Of a stretch of 64,000 bases of DNA, positions 9,684-20,154 are shown in pieces. The stretch is from Stenopsyche tienmushanensis. Lineage: Eukaryota; Arthropoda; Insecta; Trichoptera; Stenopsychidae. The stretch's first letter is position 1. Every line of letters starts with the position of its first letter. Under the pieces are notes generated by a model. That model was not told where the DNA came from and did not search any database. It saw only the letters and a program-made list of their open reading frames with translations. The stretch is taken from NCBI GenBank assembly GCA_008973525.1, contig WACJ01000513.1, forward strand, positions 2,666,001 through 2,730,000. Direction: 5' to 3'. Both the position numbers and the translations under genes were made by a program.

Positions 9684-10763
9684 TTAATAACCGCGGCCGG
9701 ATCCGTTGTTTCCGTTGTTGTTGTTGTTGTTACGTCCATTTCCATGATTGTTATTATTGTTGTTACCGCGTCCGCTTCCATTATTTCCATTGTTGTTGTT
9801 GTTGTTGTTACGTCCATTTCCATGATTGTTATTATGGTTGTTACCGCGTCCGCTTCCATTATTTCCATTGTTGTTGTTGTTGTTACGTCCATTTCCGTTA
9901 TTACCATTATTATTATTATTATTGTTTCCACGTCCACTTCCATGGTTTCCATTATTGTTGTTGTTGTTATTGTTACGTCCATTTCCATTATTTCCATTAT
10001 TATTATTATTATTGTTTCCACGTCCACTTCCATTATTATTATTGTTGTTGTTATTGTGTCTAGTGCAATGATTTCCTACACAGTTTCTATTATTATTGTT
10101 GTGTCTGCCGGTTCCATCATTGTTGTTATTATTTCCACGTCCGCTTCCATTGTTTCCATTATTATTGTTATTGTTGTTGTTACGTCCGTTATTATTGTTG
10201 TTACGTCCGTTATTATTGTTTCCATTATTGTTGTTATTATTGTTTCCACGGCCGCTTCCATTATTTCCATTGTTATTATTGTTGTTGTTATTGTTTCCAC
10301 GTCCACTTCCATTGTTTCCATTATTGTTGTTGTTGTTGTTTCTAGTGCAGTGTTTTCCTACTTTACAGTCTCTATTATTGTTGTTGTTGCGTCCATTTCC
10401 ATTGTTATTGTTGTTATTGTTATTATTTCCACGTCCGCTTCCATTATTGTTATTGTTATGTCTTACGCAATGTTTTCCCTCACAATTTCTATTATTATTA
10501 TTATTATGATTTTCCTCGCTAAGAATTCCCTGCAAAAATAATATTATTCGTTAATTGTTTGTATATTATTATAATAATGGATTTATTTATCAATATGGAT
10601 TTCAGGCAATTCAGAAACAAAACCGAATATCAACATTACAATCAATTTACAACCAAAATCCAGAATCACAACAACTATGAAACTAAAACAAGATGCATTT
10701 TTATCTCACCTGGACGAGGAACGCCGCTACCACGAGGAAGAAGATTTTTGTCATCGGTGCCAT
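9684..10763 (-). CDS. Secreted Asn/Gly-rich repeat protein, paralog 4 (two exons)
   Basis: Exon 1, 10710-10763, encodes MAPMTKIFFLVVAAFLVQ and ends CAG|GTGAG. Exon 2, 9684-10529, follows acceptor TTTTTGCAG. At 299 residues it is the longest member and has three cysteine motifs in order: RNCEGKHCVRH, RDCKVGKHCTRN and RNCVGNHCTRH. The first two match paralog 2 and the third matches paralog 3. It therefore looks like the fullest version, from which 2 and 3 could have lost a part, or a recombinant of the two. Asn runs alternate with NGSGRG (each with an NGS glycosylation sequon), NGNGR, DGTGRH and GR-only spacers. The end is NNGSGRGY. The 180-nt intron lies exactly at the signal-peptide boundary. 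Confidence 0.83.
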
Positions 10764-10813
10764 CTTAGATCGGTGGTCTTGATGTCGACTGTCGATTGAT
10801 GTTGTTTGAAATG

Positions 10814-10891
10814 CTTATATACTTTTAAAAAAATCGATTTACATGTTTATGAATTGATTTACATCGATTTTTGCATGAAATTGATTCAATA
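10814..10891 (-). promoter_or_regulatory. Promoter of gene 4: TATA box and conserved distal block
   Basis: TATATAAG at 10814-10821 is 51 nt upstream of ATG. GACAGTCGAC is the initiator-like site, and TCAATTTCAT at 10875-10884 is the shared block. Confidence 0.65.
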
Positions 10892-11996
10892 TGAATTATG
10901 GCTTCATTATAAATCTTGATAAAAACTTGTTTTATCTCTATTTTAAGGTTATATTGAATCAATTTAGTCGGTTATCGACATTGAACACTCAAACACTAGC
11001 GACTCACCGGTGAGTCACTAAATAGAGAGAAAAATAGAAAAGTAGAAAAATAAATATTTTTGAATACCTAGAAATTATTATGCTAGGGACAACATTTATT
11101 TTTAATGCAAAAATTTCCATTTTATTCTAAAATAAATTCAAAAGAGATAATCAGGTAACTATCAAATCTAGTTTGGGGTTGTGACAATCCTGAACAATAA
11201 ATACTCACAAAGCCACACAGGTCGTCTTCAAACAATAAAATATATATGTCGAAGAATATTTTACGCAAATTGAGGAATGTATCGAATGATGTTTCGCTGT
11301 ATTCAGCCTTCTTTTGGATGATAGGGAAGAACTTCTCAAAAAAATCATTCATATTTAAATGAATAAATGCTTTTTGGATTACAGAGTAATCCTGGCAAAA
11401 TTTAGTGGTATCCTATTAATGGGGGGCAAATTTATTTTTATTGTTTTTTTTAATATACAGAGTGCTTTGCACATGGACCGACAAATTTTTTTTGTGGTCA
11501 GGGAGGTCTTTTATTACGTTTCAAACAGCGGCCCTATCTTCTAAGTGTAAGGGTTGTCGAAATTGATTTTTCTTTTACAACATTTTGTAAAAAAATGGTT
11601 TATAGAAAATTAGTTCAGAGCTTCTAAAGTTACAAAAAATGTGCAAACAAACGAGAAATGTCAATTTCTAAATTCTCTAAACAAAAAACTAACAACTATT
11701 TTTCTAGTTTATATCCTTTCCAACGACATGCTACATGTCATACAAATCATTTAATAAGTCACTAAACTTGAAGAGTTATCAGTTTGTCAGGATCAGAATT
11801 AAGAAAATACTTTTTATGCTTAAGATATTTTTTTTAATTTCTTTTCAAATTGACTACATGATGACGTATGTCCTTCTGTGCCGTTTATACCTCAATCCTC
11901 ACATTCTCTCGACATTCTGTGTGTGAGCCCCGGAGTTGGGATTGATGAAATTATATTTATGGTTCACTTTGAAATGCAACTTCTAGCAATTATTTA
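10892..11996. other. Intergenic stretch with a 16-bp perfect palindrome
   Basis: Contains GACTCACCGGTGAGTC (11001-11016), a perfect palindrome that includes AP-1-like half sites. A 76-codon minus-strand frame at 11122-11352 (NDFFEKFFPIIQKKAEYS...) could be a transposase scrap but I cannot place it. Nothing else is recognised. Confidence 0.4.
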
Positions 11997-12400
11997 ATCT
12001 TTTATCCGCACCAACTGTTCGAGTATACCGAGTTGATTGACCAAAAAGTATTCGCGCGTCTCCCGGCATAGTCCACCGAAGATCCACTGCAGAAGAAGCA
12101 CTCGACCGGCATGATTTTTACGTTTGATGAACAAATTCTCGTCGATTATCACCTTGGTCTTTAACTATACAAGTAGTCGACGCAAACTTCTTGCACGTGA
12201 TCATGCTCAATTCTTCGTTGCACAGTTTACCCGATGTCAATTCCTTGGACCAAAAATTATACAAAAACGAATTTTATAAGACTACTACTTGCTTTTTTCG
12301 ACACTTTCCACAATTCCGGGTAATCCGCCAACCATATTTGATCTTCGTGACTGTTTTTCTTGCACATCGTTTTTAGAAGGACGCCATGATCTTACACATC
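11997..12400 (-). pseudogene. Merlin/IS1016-like (ISXO2 domain) transposase relic
   Basis: On the minus strand, 12152 down to 11997 is open for 52 codons: VIIDENLFIKRKNHAGRV, then LLLQWIFGGLCRETREYFLV, then NQLGILEQLVRIKD. This is the core of the ISXO2-like DDE domain (IDExxFxKRKxxxGR, then WxFGGxxRxTxxxFLVxV). Upstream, from 12261, a piece reads YNFWSKELTSGKLCNEELSM, resembling the domain preceding it in Merlin proteins. The pieces are in different frames, so the copy is dead. The first Asp-Glu pair is kept. Confidence 0.65.
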
Positions 12401-12599
12401 TTCTATTGCTTCTTTTTTAGTATATAACAAATTAAAAACAAGCTCATAATTTAATAGGACAAGCAATTGCTTAGTCTCAAAATAAAATCGCAATACCTTA
12501 ATAAGCATGATATTAATAACTTCTTAAAGTATCAGAGCGCGGTTGTCACAGATCTTCTTCTTAGTGTGCCATATCTGAATCATCGAACGCAGGCCATCT

Positions 12600-12910
12600 C
12601 CATATGAGATTTTACTAGGGAAAGGATTTAATGTGGTGGTTTCCCGTGACTACCAAAATTATCATTATATATAAATTATAATTTAATTATTGTTGTAAAT
12701 TCAACCAGTCGCTCGTGGGCATCCCTGCACGACTTTATTAATCGCCTCGGCATTTAATTTTTCAAATCCAGGAAATCAGGGTGAATCTGGATTGAGACGA
12801 TCGATCAGAAATCCCAAATTTGTTGGACGCGGTGAATTTTTTTTCACAATCTGGATTTGAACTCGACCCATTCTAATAAGAGTCCAGTATCCAATTCACT
12901 ATACCCACAC
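12600..12910 (-). mobile_element. Candidate tRNA-derived SINE
   Basis: Reading the minus strand from 12910, GGTATAGTGAATTGGATAC resembles a pol III A box, and about 35 nt on GGTCGAGTTCAAATCCAG resembles a B box. A tRNA-unrelated body of about 200 nt follows and ends in AT-rich sequence. It does not fold as a clean tRNA, so it is a SINE head rather than a gene. The 3' limit is uncertain. Confidence 0.4.
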
Positions 12911-13036
12911 TTGGTCCTCATATTTTTCCATCTTCGCTCATAATGAAACGTTGGTTGCCCATAGATTGTTCAAAGAAAAATATTCTTATTTTAAAGAAGG
13001 CAATGCAAATAGAAAGTTTTCCTGATTCAAGAAAAA

Positions 13037-13042
13037 TTTATT
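13037..13042 (-). terminator. Poly(A) signal of Asn-rich gene 5
   Basis: Minus-strand AATAAA in AATAAATTTTTC, 91 nt after the stop. Confidence 0.6.
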
Positions 13043-13132
13043 TGGTAGTACAAAAACAATGCCAAAAACATTTCAAGTAATTATTTTACATCGATTTTCT
13101 TTCTAGGTACCAGCTCCCAAAATGGTACGTTT

Positions 13133-13992
13133 CTAATATCCGCGACCGGATCCGTTATTTCCGTTGTTATTATTGTTGTTGTTTCCACGACCATTATTGT
13201 TATTTCCACGTCCGCTTCCACCATTATTTCCGTTATTGTTGTTGTTGTTGCGTCCGTTTCCATGATTTCCATTATTGTTGTTATTATTGTTTCCACGTCC
13301 ACTTCCATTGTTTCCATTATTATTATTGTTGTTGCGTCCATTTCCATGATTGTTATTGTTATTATTGTTGTTGCGTCCATTTCCATGATTGTTATTATTG
13401 TTGTTGCGTCCATTTCCATGATTGTTATTATTGTTGTTGCGTCCATTTCCATGATTGTTATTATTGTTGTTGCGTCCATTTCCATTATTTCCATTATTAT
13501 TATTGTTGTTGTTTCCACGTCCGCTTCCATTATTTCCATTGTTTCTGTTATTATCATTATTATTATTATTTCGGCCTGTTCCATCATTATTGTTGTTATT
13601 ATTTCCACGTCCACTTCCACCATTTACTCCATTATTGTTGTTATTGTTGCGACCATTTCCGTTATTACCATTATTATTGTTGTTATTATTTCCACGTCCA
13701 CTTCCATTGTTTCCATTATTATTATTGTTGTTGCGTTTAACGCAATGCCTTCCTACACAATTTCTATTATTGTTGTTGTTATGATTATTTTCTTCGCTAA
13801 GAATTCCCTGTAAGCAGAATATTTTTTTTTATACTCGCAACTCCATAAATCAATTGAATCTATTTCAACATTGTAATAAATTTACAATCAATAACTTTCT
13901 TTTTACATATATATTAATAACAAAAAACAATATCTTACCTGGATAAGGAATGCCGCTACCACAAGAAAGAAGATTTTGGTCATCGGTGCCAT
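13133..13992 (-). CDS. Secreted Asn/Gly-rich repeat protein, paralog 5 (two exons)
   Basis: Exon 1, 13939-13992, encodes MAPMTKIFFLVVAAFLIQ and ends CAG|GTAAG. Exon 2, 13133-13807, follows acceptor CTTACAG. I followed the frame and found no stop before TAG at 13133-13135. The 242-residue product starts its mature part GILSEENHNNNN, then RNCVGRHCVKR (its only cysteine motif). It then has Asn runs with NGSGRG, NGVNGGSGRG, DGTGR and HGNGR spacers, ending GSGRGY. The C-terminal half contains perfect 33-bp repeats (see 13334-13471). This is the most upstream gene of the array. Its intron is the shortest (131 nt), and its signal peptide shares MAP and LVV with paralog 4, so these two are probably closest relatives. 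Confidence 0.82.
13334..13471 (-). repeat. 33-bp coding tandem repeat in gene 5
   Basis: A 39-bp unit (13334-13372) is followed by three identical 33-bp units (13373-13405, 13406-13438, 13439-13471). Each encodes one HGNGR plus Asn-run module. Identity even at third positions points to very recent expansion or gene conversion. Confidence 0.8.
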
Positions 13993-14042
13993 CTTGAATT
14001 GGTGGTCTTTCTATTGACTGCCAATTGTGATTGTTTAAGAGG

Positions 14043-14111
14043 CTTTTATACTTGGAACAATTCGATTTAAAATTTAATCTTATTCCAATTACTCCATGAA
14101 ATTGATTCATT
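14043..14111 (-). promoter_or_regulatory. Promoter of gene 5: TATA box and conserved distal block
   Basis: TATAAAAG at 14043-14050 is 51 nt upstream of ATG. GGCAGTCAA gives the initiator, with CAGTC about 30 nt downstream of TATA. TCAATTTCAT at 14096-14105 is the shared distal block, within ATGAATCAATTTCATGG. Confidence 0.65.
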
Positions 14112-14374
14112 TTAAATTATAGATTTATTACAAAAGTATTTCTTAGATCAACTTTTATTCTTGTTTCATTTTTGTCTATATAATAAACAGTTTTTAGTTC
14201 TGTCTTTCGATATTTATTCAATACACTTTATTATAATTATTGAAGTAATATTGGAAAGGCGTGGTATGAAAAATTGGCATGAACGTCACGAAAAATGAAA
14301 CTCAGAATGACAACTAGTCAGAAAGAGAGTTAATAATTACTACCCACTCCATATCCAACGCATGCATCATAGAC

Positions 14375-14475
14375 ACGTTACGCACATGCGTCATAAAGCA
14401 CCCATTATACCAGTAGCTTGCTTATTTTAATATATATTACACAAACATTATTTAGTTAACAATTTCTTTTAACAA
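14375..14475 (+). repeat. Dispersed repeat R2, copy 1
   Basis: R2 is recognised by the core TATATATTACACAAACA followed by TTTAGYTAACAAYTTC, often preceded by GTAGCTTGCYTA and an ACGCRCATGCGT palindrome. This copy has all parts. Other copies start near 15478, 25478, 32325 (minus), 40925 (minus), 49460 and 61060. Non-coding; class unknown. Confidence 0.55.
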
Positions 14476-15477
14476 CAGATTATGATATGAACCATTATAA
14501 CATTCGTAAATATATAGGTCAGTTGAAATATATCAGATATTTGAAAGCTTGATTCTAACAAATAAATAAATAAAAGTCCCAAGTAGTGGAGGATTACTAT
14601 TATTTTCGAAATATTTCATAAATAAAAGTGTTGACCAAAAAAATTACTTTAAAAATGAATTAAGATTATACAAATAATATCAGATCAATGGATTTGTTGT
14701 AGTAAAATTTGAAAAAATACTCCATCGTTGAATATATACAATATATTCTGCTGTCCGAGTTTCATTTTGACATCAAAATGAACATTGTTTTCTAGTATAT
14801 AAATTGTTTATTGATTGCATTTAAAAACTCCAAATATGAGAGCGTAAAATATTCTGTTATTCGCATACATGGATATGGTTAATAGTACGAGCGTTAAAAT
14901 AAATTAATGGTCCTAGACATGAACGCTGTAAATAACGACCTGCGGTGTAAGCGTAGCGCCACCTATTGTCATCTCTGCAAAGTACATTTTATACACTCAC
15001 TTTGTAGTACAAAGTACAATTAGAGAGATACAATAACAGGACGTGGGTTGGATCCAGGGTGGGACCGGGAGTGGGTGGGGCCCGGTCTCCTGCAGGTTGC
15101 TCGCTAGGCGCGCTTATAACTTCGCTTGTACACATGTGTGCTACACGTGGGTTAGACTTTGGCTTTTCTTTGTGTATTGTATCCAGATAAGTCTATCTCT
15201 GCACAACAATAAAAATGGAGGTCGGAAAATGAAAAGTGGCTTGGATTAAGGGTGCATATTGGATTTTCTGATGTTCGATCGGGTATTTATGGCGTCGGTG
15301 CGAACCGAACAACGGAATGAAATGCTTTTATTTTTTATATCATCCTGAATGCTATTTATACATAGATTAAATCATCCTAATTGTAAAGAAACAATAATTG
15401 GTAACTGTTCAAAAAAAAAAGAGGGAAAATTGAACGTGGTCTATGCCACAGGCATGTACCATATTTAGCACAAAGCA
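14476..15477. other. Intergenic stretch with a GC-rich patch
   Basis: Mostly AT-rich and without a gene. The patch at 15030-15120 is strongly G-rich (GGGTGGGACCGGGAGTGGG) and stands out, but I cannot assign it. Confidence 0.4.
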
Positions 15478-15562
15478 ACCGCTAGACCAATAGCTTGCCT
15501 ACTTTATTATATATTACACAAACATATCATTCATAAATTTAGCTTACAACACCATAATTTTT
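15478..15562 (+). repeat. Dispersed repeat R2, copy 2
   Basis: Carries AATAGCTTGCCTACTTTATT, then ATATATTACACAAACA and TTTAGCTTACAAC. It lacks the ATGCGT palindrome. Confidence 0.5.
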
Positions 15563-15788
15563 CCGGTATAGTCAAGATTTGAACCACAAGTTATAATATA
15601 GTGTATCATCATTTTTAATAAGTGAGGTCATCAATCAATTGTAATTAACTTTCTGTACCTCCATGGAAATGCTCCGAATTGAATACTTGATCGTATTTAC
15701 TTACTGATAAAATATGTTATGTAAAATTATGACTTTAATAAACCCAATAAAAAGCTATTTTTTGGTATTTTTTTTTGTTTACTTATAT

Positions 15789-15833
15789 AAAATATTGAAG
15801 ATAACAAGCATTGCTTGTTATCTTCAATATTTT
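15789..15833. repeat. Perfect 45-nt palindrome
   Basis: Two 22-nt arms (AAAATATTGAAGATAACAAGCA and its exact complement) are separated by one T. It would form a fully paired hairpin or cruciform. The loop is too small for a microRNA precursor. Confidence 0.85.
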
Positions 15834-17689
15834 CATTTATAGCGTTCAATCTCTTCTGATGTGAAAATGTTGGCTATCTTCGCTGTTGCGGCTTGTTTGC
15901 ATATAAACATGTGATTGAGAGCACCTCGACGCGATGCGTGATCAATGGTACTGACCAACAAGTCGGCTGCGATGAACGACGGAACACGTTTAGGAATTCA
16001 TTCGTTCGGTGATAATGAGGCAGATGCCACAGGTGATCAATAATCATGATGACTTGCTTGGAATACCGCTTATTTTTTATTTCAAAGAGGATATAAGTAA
16101 ATAAGTAAAAATATTACATCCTAAGATTAATGGGTTGGGTGACGATCACCGCATGGAAATGTCTTATGTTACATTGATTATTTCAACTGCCATGTTACAA
16201 ATATTAAATATTAATAAAATCACTATATTAATGTACTGGTCATTGGAGAGAATGTATTAACATGGAATATTGAGAGTGTGGGGGTTGCACCATTTGCGTT
16301 TCATCGCTTGCCCACTTTGCGAAGGAGCAACATTATTCTGCAAAAAGCAAATATTGACATAATTTTTTTCGTTCCTATTAATACATCAAGCTCGTGGCAC
16401 GTGTTGTCAAATTTAAAAATGGCGTCGCACATAAGCGCGCGCGCGTGCAGGGGTTTTGTACGAATCTATTGCGGCCCTGATGACATTGCGAAAATATTGA
16501 CATTGTCTTATCGTTGAGTTGCCGGCGCACCACCCAACACCCACCCCACCCACGCCACCCCCAAACCCGTGAGTTAGCGGTAAAGAGCCAATATAAATCC
16601 GCTCTCGTGTCCGGGTATTGATCCCGTGTTCGGTGGTACACGAGCGTCAGACGAGTTTTAGTAAAAGCAATACATGCCCGCGTTTGGATTAGTTTCGGAC
16701 TCTTCGCTTCCATAATCAATGCCTATCGATTCCACCCGAATGTGATTTAGGGGTGCTCTTGTAATATTGGAGATCTTTGACAACCCTTATTTCGTGGCAA
16801 ATACAATAAAATGCAAGAAAAGACTTGCATTGCATATTGCACGATGCTGAACGTATATGGGTTGGATTTTCAGCCAATCACAAATTTGTCAAATGTTTCC
16901 ACAGTTTTGTAATCGCATTTGATTTGAACGATAATGTTGAGTTTGATGCTAAAATATAGTCAAATTTATGACCCAAGCGGATCCATACATTATTGTGGTC
17001 ACTCGCTGTCCGAAATTATTAAACGAATTGATTTTTACACGTTTAAGTTTTTTGAATTTAAAAATAAATGCTTTATCAATATATTACCATATAAGAAGAC
17101 GAAATAAACGATTTGATGGCCAAAAATAAATTTTAACCCATGAATTGATTGATTTACATATCGATCAATAGTCAATATAACTAAATATTTTTAATAAAAT
17201 CGAATTTATTAACTGCTACTCCACTAAGGCGCCGATATGTGGGAAGAACAAAGAAGCCGAAATGATCAGTGTGCGTACCAAGGAATAAAAAAAAGATTTG
17301 AACGCTCAAAGGGTTATTGATGGTAATAAACACTAGAGTAATAAAAGTGCAGAGCGCGCTTGTATACCACTGTTTTCCATGTGGGTGGCATTATTAAACC
17401 TCAAAATCTCACAATTGCTCCGGTGGTGTCCTTCCTCAAGGATGTGGGGATTTTAAAGCTTCCTTTATATTGAAACAGCTTCATAGTTCGCTTCAAGAGC
17501 GTTAAGGAAACTGTATATCCAACCTAAGCAGCGCTGAACGTCGCTCAAGTGTAGACTTCCGCGAAAAAATCATCATCTCAAACCGTTTGAATGAATCAAT
17601 CAGACTATAGTTCAATTTTAGTTCATACAAAATAATAAAAAACATAAATGGGTTTTAATGGGATATAAGAAATCGTGTTAAAATATAGT
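15834..17689. other. Gene-poor stretch
   Basis: No gene is recognised. A short (GC)n run lies at 16436-16445. A GC-richer section, 16280-16740, contains open frames on both strands, none with a family signature. Confidence 0.4.
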
Positions 17690-17850
17690 CAGAGTCCGTA
17701 AAAAATTCATCAAGCTATATTCGCATATCCACCATGCTTACAGTCCAAAAAAATCCATTTTTATTTCTAGACCGCGCAGCGTGAATCAAACTTGTACATC
17801 AATAAATGAACCTTAACACTGTTGATATTGTTGGGCCCTATTATAGCATT
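17690..17850 (+). repeat. Dispersed repeat R1, copy 2
   Basis: Contains AAATCCATTTTTATTTC, GCGCAGCGTGAATCAA, CATCAATAAATGAACCTTAA and CACTGTTGATATTGTTGGG. It aligns base for base over long stretches with copy 4 at 48890-49035. Confidence 0.6.
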
Positions 17851-18155
17851 TCAAATAAGATCATTTTTTAAACCAGGCTGAGATTCATGTATATAATAGA
17901 ATATTTAGACATGTTAAGGGTATTTTTACAGCATAACTTTGCCATTGATGTACGAATATACGAGACGCATTCTCCGTTTGATTTATATCAGGAATTAATG
18001 TGCGAGAATGCTCTTTTTGTATTACTTATATCTGGATGCAAATATGCGTGATTACTCAACAACGGGTAAAGACCCACTTGACTGATTTTAAGTACAATCA
18101 TAATTGGATTTATCAGGGCTTTGAATCGGAGCTGTATGTAATCATTTGCGGTGGG
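17851..18155. other. Intergenic stretch
   Basis: I see nothing recognisable here. Confidence 0.4.
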
Positions 18156-18335
18156 CTACCAATCGTCCATTTCATTAGGTACTTTGTCTACCTGATCGTC
18201 CCAGGGTAGACGAGCTCTTCCGACGTTTCTGTTACCACTCGCTCTCGAATCTAATACGGTAATGTATGCTACATAACCGGTCCAATGTAGACGGTAGCGA
18301 ATTATGAGCTTGACGCTTTGCTGTACATGTCTATT
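18156..18335 (-). pseudogene. Non-LTR retrotransposon C-terminal scrap
   Basis: The minus-strand frame includes IIRYRLHWTGYVAYITVLDS, then RASGNRNVGRARLPWDDQVD and KVPNEMDDW. It resembles the RLRWxGHVxRM...GxRxVGRPRLRWxDQVxxDL tail found downstream of the RT in many LINEs. No RT domain is visible next to it. Confidence 0.5.
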
Positions 18336-18489
18336 ACTTCTCAAGTATCTTATAGCTGTTGGCGAATTTAGATACATTGGTTGGACTCACTAATAAGAAC
18401 AGCTTATTTAACAAAGTATTCTGATCAATACATCTCAAAATAAATTCAGTTAGGTATCAAAGATTATTCAACGGGCCGTTCTAATAGCG

Positions 18490-19110
18490 GTCAAGTTTTG
18501 GGTGTTTTTTCAAGTTCGATAAAAAGGAAACAAAACATTTTTTAAATGTGATTTTTTTACCAGATGTTTATTGATATTATTAAAATATATAAAATATAAA
18601 AAAAATAAAATAAAAATAAATAATAAAAAAGTTATAGGCTGATAAAATGTAACAGGTAAAAAAAGAGCGTATCTTGGTTGACACGATTTTAACCCTTTTA
18701 GTTATTTAAAATAAAAATTTAAAAAAATATTTATAATTAGTAAAGATGTCGCTATTGTTTCTACCTCAAAGAAGAAAAAATATTTTATTTTCGTAAATTG
18801 ACGACTGTTTAAAAAAATGACATTTTTTCCATATTCATTCACAGTTATATTTTATTTTTATTTTTATTTTTAAAACAGTCAAATATAAAATTTTGACATA
18901 AATCTAGTAAGAACGATATAAAAAAGATTTGTAGCTAATTAAAACTTGAGATATTATGTCAACCGTGTTAAAAAAAAATAGTTTCGCGAAAAACGCGTTC
19001 AAAGATTTCATTCCGGTTTTGTTGCCGCGTCACTAAAATGGCTATAACTTCGTAAGTAATTGGAATTTTGAAAATTTTGGACACAATAAATAAGTCCGAT
19101 TATACACTTT
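18490..19110 (+). repeat. Dispersed repeat R3, copy 1
   Basis: Long AT-rich repeat that matches 53800-54190 in order: ATAGGCTGNTAAANTGTAA, ATTTTGACATRAATCTRGTA, GGAACGATATA, AAAACTTGAGATATYATGTC and CGMGAAAAACGCGTT. No coding potential; class unknown. Confidence 0.55.
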
Positions 19111-19964
19111 TTATTTAATTTAAAATCGCTACAGATCTGCAGATTAAATTCGAGCCTGCAGCATTATTTCATTGCGATGGGAACGCCGACTTAAATACAC
19201 AACATAAGACATATTTATTACCGAAAAAAGGGCATAAATACGGTGGGCCCATTGGGAGACTGTTTGCCGTTCACCCCGTTCGCCCTCGTACACAGAATTA
19301 AATTAATTCTGAAAGCTAGATATATCATGAATAATAATAAAACTATTGGGAAGTAATCCTCCAAAGCTGGGCGCTGGGATATCGCGGATCCGTGTTGACA
19401 GACTTATTATGACATAGCGGCACAACCCATGAATACAAAGTGGATGCTTTATAAAAATGTTTTGGGGGTCGTCGGGGGTGGCCCCACCCGCGTGGCCCCA
19501 CTCTGGGCCGACGCGAGGAAAAGCCGGAAATCTCCGGGGCCCTTGCTTGACACGCCGCCCTTTGTCATTTTCCGGTTCGTCGTACGAATCGCGAGGATAC
19601 CTGATGACTACCTGACGACTTGGCTCCGAGACGATGATGGATAAGCCTTCCCTAACCGTGTCAGAATTCCGGTTCGAAATGGAGAGGATCGCTATAATCG
19701 CCTCGGAGGTTTCTGCCTACCATTTTCATGAAGACGCGTCGAATACATCCACGAAATATTTGATCACAAAATGTTTGGCAAATTGACGCGTTTATAAGAC
19801 AGAGATTGTTTGACGATTTGTATACTTATTATGACATTTTTATTTAAAAACACCGCTCATCACATTGTTCTAACAATTGTGGAAGATTAAAACTATTACA
19901 CAGTACAAACAAAGACCACAGAGATTATCAAATGTTGAAGAAAAGGCGTCCGCTTTAATCAAAA
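19111..19964. other. Gene-poor stretch with a GC-rich island
   Basis: The island at 19450-19640 is GC-rich and open on the plus strand for 71 codons. The predicted peptide matches no family I know. Confidence 0.35.
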
Positions 19965-20070
19965 TCTGTATTTACTTTGAGAGAGATTGCAGCTGCGAGA
20001 CTATAGTCGATGCCGGCGGAAAGACCGCATCTTCCCGCAACCAAGACAATCGATTAAGACTCTTTATTTT
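19965..20070 (-). repeat. LTR-like repeat, partial copy
   Basis: The minus-strand segment resembles the end of the LTR-like repeats at 24255 and 63125, with the shared TTGCGGGAAGATGCGGTCTT block. Strongly decayed. Confidence 0.4.
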
Positions 20071-20154
20071 TAATTTCGTATTCATATTCCTGAGTTCACT
20101 ATTAATCTAAGTCATTTCTCTGACAAAAATAATATAGCTAAAATACTTTTACAG

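Noticed and set aside
12842..12910. A tRNA gene
   Set aside because: A and B boxes are present but the acceptor and T stems do not pair properly; better explained as a SINE head.
13334..13471. CRISPR-like 33-bp direct repeats
   Set aside because: Contiguous repeats with no spacers, inside a eukaryotic coding exon.
15789..15833. A microRNA precursor
   Set aside because: The loop is one base and the arms are perfectly paired, unlike a pre-miRNA.
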